From assembly GCA_947505915.1 (NCBI GenBank), contig CANNNH010000135.1, forward strand, positions 1 to 5,271: DNA of 5,271 nt, given 5' to 3'. Positions 4,470 to 5,271 of this stretch are shown here, in pieces. The notes beneath the pieces are model-generated. The model was not told where the DNA came from. It did no database searches and saw only the letters and a program-made list of their open reading frames with translations. Position 1 is the first letter of the stretch. Every line of letters begins with the position of its first letter. Source of the DNA: Comamonadaceae bacterium (lineage in GTDB: Bacteria > Pseudomonadota > Gammaproteobacteria > Burkholderiales > Burkholderiaceae). A program made the position numbers and the translations under genes.

Positions 4470-4581
4470 ATGACGATCATTGCAAGTGCACCTGGCCTCT
4501 GAAAAATTGACAACTTTCATGAAATCAGCCTCTTTGACTTGTACGGTTTATTGCACAACAATAAGTGTTTTCAATTTCATT

Positions 4582-4632
4582 GCAAGTTTCGAACTTGCGA
4601 CTGTTTCGAACTTGCGACCCCTGCAGTGTGAA
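4582..4632 (-). pseudogene. tRNA-Val(CAC)-like 3'-half remnant with duplicated T-arm
   Basis: On the minus strand the order is that of a tRNA 3' half: loop TTCACAC (4632-4626, anticodon CAC at its centre), stem strand TGCAG, variable GGGTC, T-stem GCAAG and T-loop TTCGAAA. Then CAGTC, GCAAG and TTCGAAA repeat, and CTTGC closes the T-stem (4586-4582). The last hairpin GCAAG-TTCGAAA-CTTGC is perfect. A 15-base direct repeat TTTCGAACTTGCGAC (4587-4601 and 4604-4618, period 17) is the duplicated part. No 5' half, acceptor stem or CCA is found, so it cannot be a working tRNA. tRNA 3' halves are common integration sites, so an old attachment-site scar is the likely origin. Alternatively it is a chance look-alike with a repeat. 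The rest of the gap 4470-4765 holds no gene I can support. Confidence 0.4.
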
Positions 4633-4656
4633 GACTCCTTTAGACCACTACTTTCA

Positions 4657-4672
4657 TCAATGAATTCATTGA
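4657..4672. promoter_or_regulatory. Perfect 16-bp palindrome upstream of mntA
   Basis: TCAATGAATTCATTGA reads the same on both strands, about 93 bases before the mntA ATG. A perfect uninterrupted 16-mer is unlikely by chance in a gap of this size, and its form suits a dimeric regulator. No regulator gene is next to it. Confidence 0.5.
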
Positions 4673-4677
4673 CTTAG

Positions 4678-4707
4678 TTGCTTCCTCGGTACTCAGGGTA
4701 CTATAGA
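4678..4707 (+). promoter_or_regulatory. Weak candidate promoter of mntA-hepT
   Basis: TTGCTT (4678-4683) and TATAGA (4702-4707) lie 18 bases apart, each matching 4 of 6 consensus positions. Between them GGTACT occurs twice (4688-4693 and 4697-4702). No better pair was seen upstream of mntA, but the match is poor. Confidence 0.3.
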
Positions 4708-4765
4708 AGTAGTAAAGTAAAACTTTGCTTATACAGTCAGCACACCTAGAAGTTAAAATAATTTG

Positions 4766-5074
4766 ATGCATCCTGCTTTAGATCAGTACAAACACGATAT
4801 TTCCATTATTTGCAAACGCTACCGCGTTAGCAAATTGGATGTATTCGGCTCTGCTGCTCGAAAGTATGACTTCAACCCAGCTAGCAGTGACGCTGATTTC
4901 TTAATCGAATTTGCCCCCGAGGTAAAAGTTGGACTTGGTGAATTGATAGGCATCAAAACTGAACTTGAAAATTTACTTGGAAGAAATGTAGATTTGCTTG
5001 AACCTGAAGCAATCGTTAATCCTTACGTGCTAAACAGCATCAAACGCAATCGAGAATCTGTTTATGCAGCATGA
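4766..5074 (+). CDS. mntA: MNT-family nucleotidyltransferase antitoxin
   Basis: A 102-residue minimal nucleotidyltransferase. The active site is VFGSAAR (26-32) followed by SSDADFLIEF (40-49): Gly28-Ser29 and the metal-binding Asp42 and Asp44, with a third acidic residue Asp76 in NVDLLEPEAI (74-83). The GS and DxD are 12 residues apart here, a little longer than the GSx10DxD form described for MntA. The C-terminus (NPYVLNSIKRNRESVYAA) is the standard end of the family. Proteins of this type neutralise their HEPN partner by adding AMP units to a tyrosine near its RNase site. I chose ATG 4766; the frame opens one codon earlier at TTG 4763. The ribosome site is weak (AGAAG, 13 bases away). The stop lies inside the start of hepT, an 11-base overlap that implies coupled translation. 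Confidence 0.92.
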   Translation: MHPALDQYKHDISIICKRYRVSKLDVFGSAARKYDFNPASSDADFLIEFAPEVKVGLGELIGIKTELENLLGRNVDLLEPEAIVNPYVLNSIKRNRESVYAA

Positions 5075-5271
5075 CCCTCGTGCCTTTCTTTGGGACGTAC
5101 GCGAGTCAGCTTTAGCTATTCAATCTTTTGTTGCTGATCTGAACAGCAGTACATATGCTTCAAATTCAATGGCACAAGCGGCCTGCGAAAGAAAGTTTGA
5201 AATCATTGGTGAAGCCCTCAATCAGCTCTCAAAAGTTGATCCTGTTTTGGCATCCAAGATTTCAGATCTTC
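5064..5271 (+). CDS. hepT: HEPN (DUF86, HepT-like) RNase toxin, 3' part cut by window edge
   Basis: Sixty-nine codons are visible from ATG 5064-5066, starting MQHDPRAFLWDVRESALAI (a DUF86 opening of the RxxLxDI type). Next comes SMAQAACERKFEIIGEALNQL (about 36-56), the characteristic helix of HEPN/DUF86 proteins with Glu-Arg and IIGEAL conserved. The catalytic RxxxxH motif and the AMP-accepting tyrosine lie in the missing C-terminal half, so activity cannot be judged here. HepT toxins are RNases acting on tRNA or mRNA. The start overlaps mntA by 11 bases, with a weak GAGA 8 bases before the ATG. Gene order, antitoxin then toxin, is one of the two usual arrangements. Confidence 0.9.
   Translation, partial: MQHDPRAFLWDVRESALAIQSFVADLNSSTYASNSMAQAACERKFEIIGEALNQLSKVDPVLASKISDL

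Noticed and set aside
4480..4677. 65-codon plus-strand ORF in the gap after tumA
   Set aside because: Starts at TTG, has no ribosome site, runs through the tRNA-like repeat and resembles translated non-coding DNA.

Overview
The window is a dense tandem of toxin-antitoxin (TA) or TA-like loci, with no housekeeping gene, transposase, integrase or complete RNA gene visible. Codon use and the style of the proteins (Ala/Gln-rich HipA, DUF86/MNT pair, TumE/TumA pair) suggest a betaproteobacterium, probably of the Burkholderiales/Comamonadaceae type. This is an inference from sequence feel, not from a search. Base composition changes along the window: hipBA is GC-rich, while the gaps flanking it and the MNT/HEPN pair are clearly more AT-rich. 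This fits piecemeal acquisition.

Left part (1-1550). A Fic-family protein with an N-terminal winged helix runs off the left edge on the minus strand. Its start region is preceded by an array of TGGCGC boxes. Upstream of it, also on the minus strand, is a ParD/CopG-type antitoxin followed by an overlapping ParE toxin gene. The toxin gene is full length but broken by one in-frame amber codon at codon 15, where a CAG would fit. Next, on the plus strand, are the remains of a mazEF pair. mazE has lost its N-terminus and carries a probable 1-base deletion and a 7-base tandem-repeat frameshift. mazF has only its first 13 codons and its last ~33 codons, joined by an internal deletion.

Middle (1549-3610). 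A complete hipBA operon lies on the minus strand, in the order hipB then hipA with a 3-base gap. It has a readable promoter whose 17-bp spacer is almost entirely filled by a perfect inverted repeat, the probable HipB operator. Behind it is a 65-codon minus-strand ORF of unknown function with its own plausible promoter and AT-rich upstream element.

Right part (3700-5271). A tumE-tumA pair lies on the plus strand. It has a near-consensus promoter placed so that the toxin mRNA should start at or within 1-2 bases of the toxin ATG (a leaderless message), with two 20-bp operator-like palindromes over the -35 and the -10/start codon. The antitoxin gene has a strong Shine-Dalgarno sequence and an ATGA overlap. 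A gap of about 300 bases follows, containing a degraded tRNA-like 3' half with a duplicated T-arm (a candidate old attachment site) and a perfect 16-bp palindrome. The window closes with an MNT nucleotidyltransferase antitoxin (mntA) and the start of its HEPN (DUF86) partner hepT, overlapping by 11 bases and cut by the right edge.

Overall this reads as a TA-rich accessory segment: three intact or apparently intact modules (hipBA, tumEA, mntA-hepT), one with a dead toxin but a living antitoxin (parDE), one ruin (mazEF), and one Fic protein. Each module appears to be self-regulated by its own antitoxin at a local palindrome, so they probably act as independent units. A wholly new system is not demonstrated. 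The least explained items are the 65-aa ORF, the leaderless arrangement of tumE and the tRNA-like remnant.
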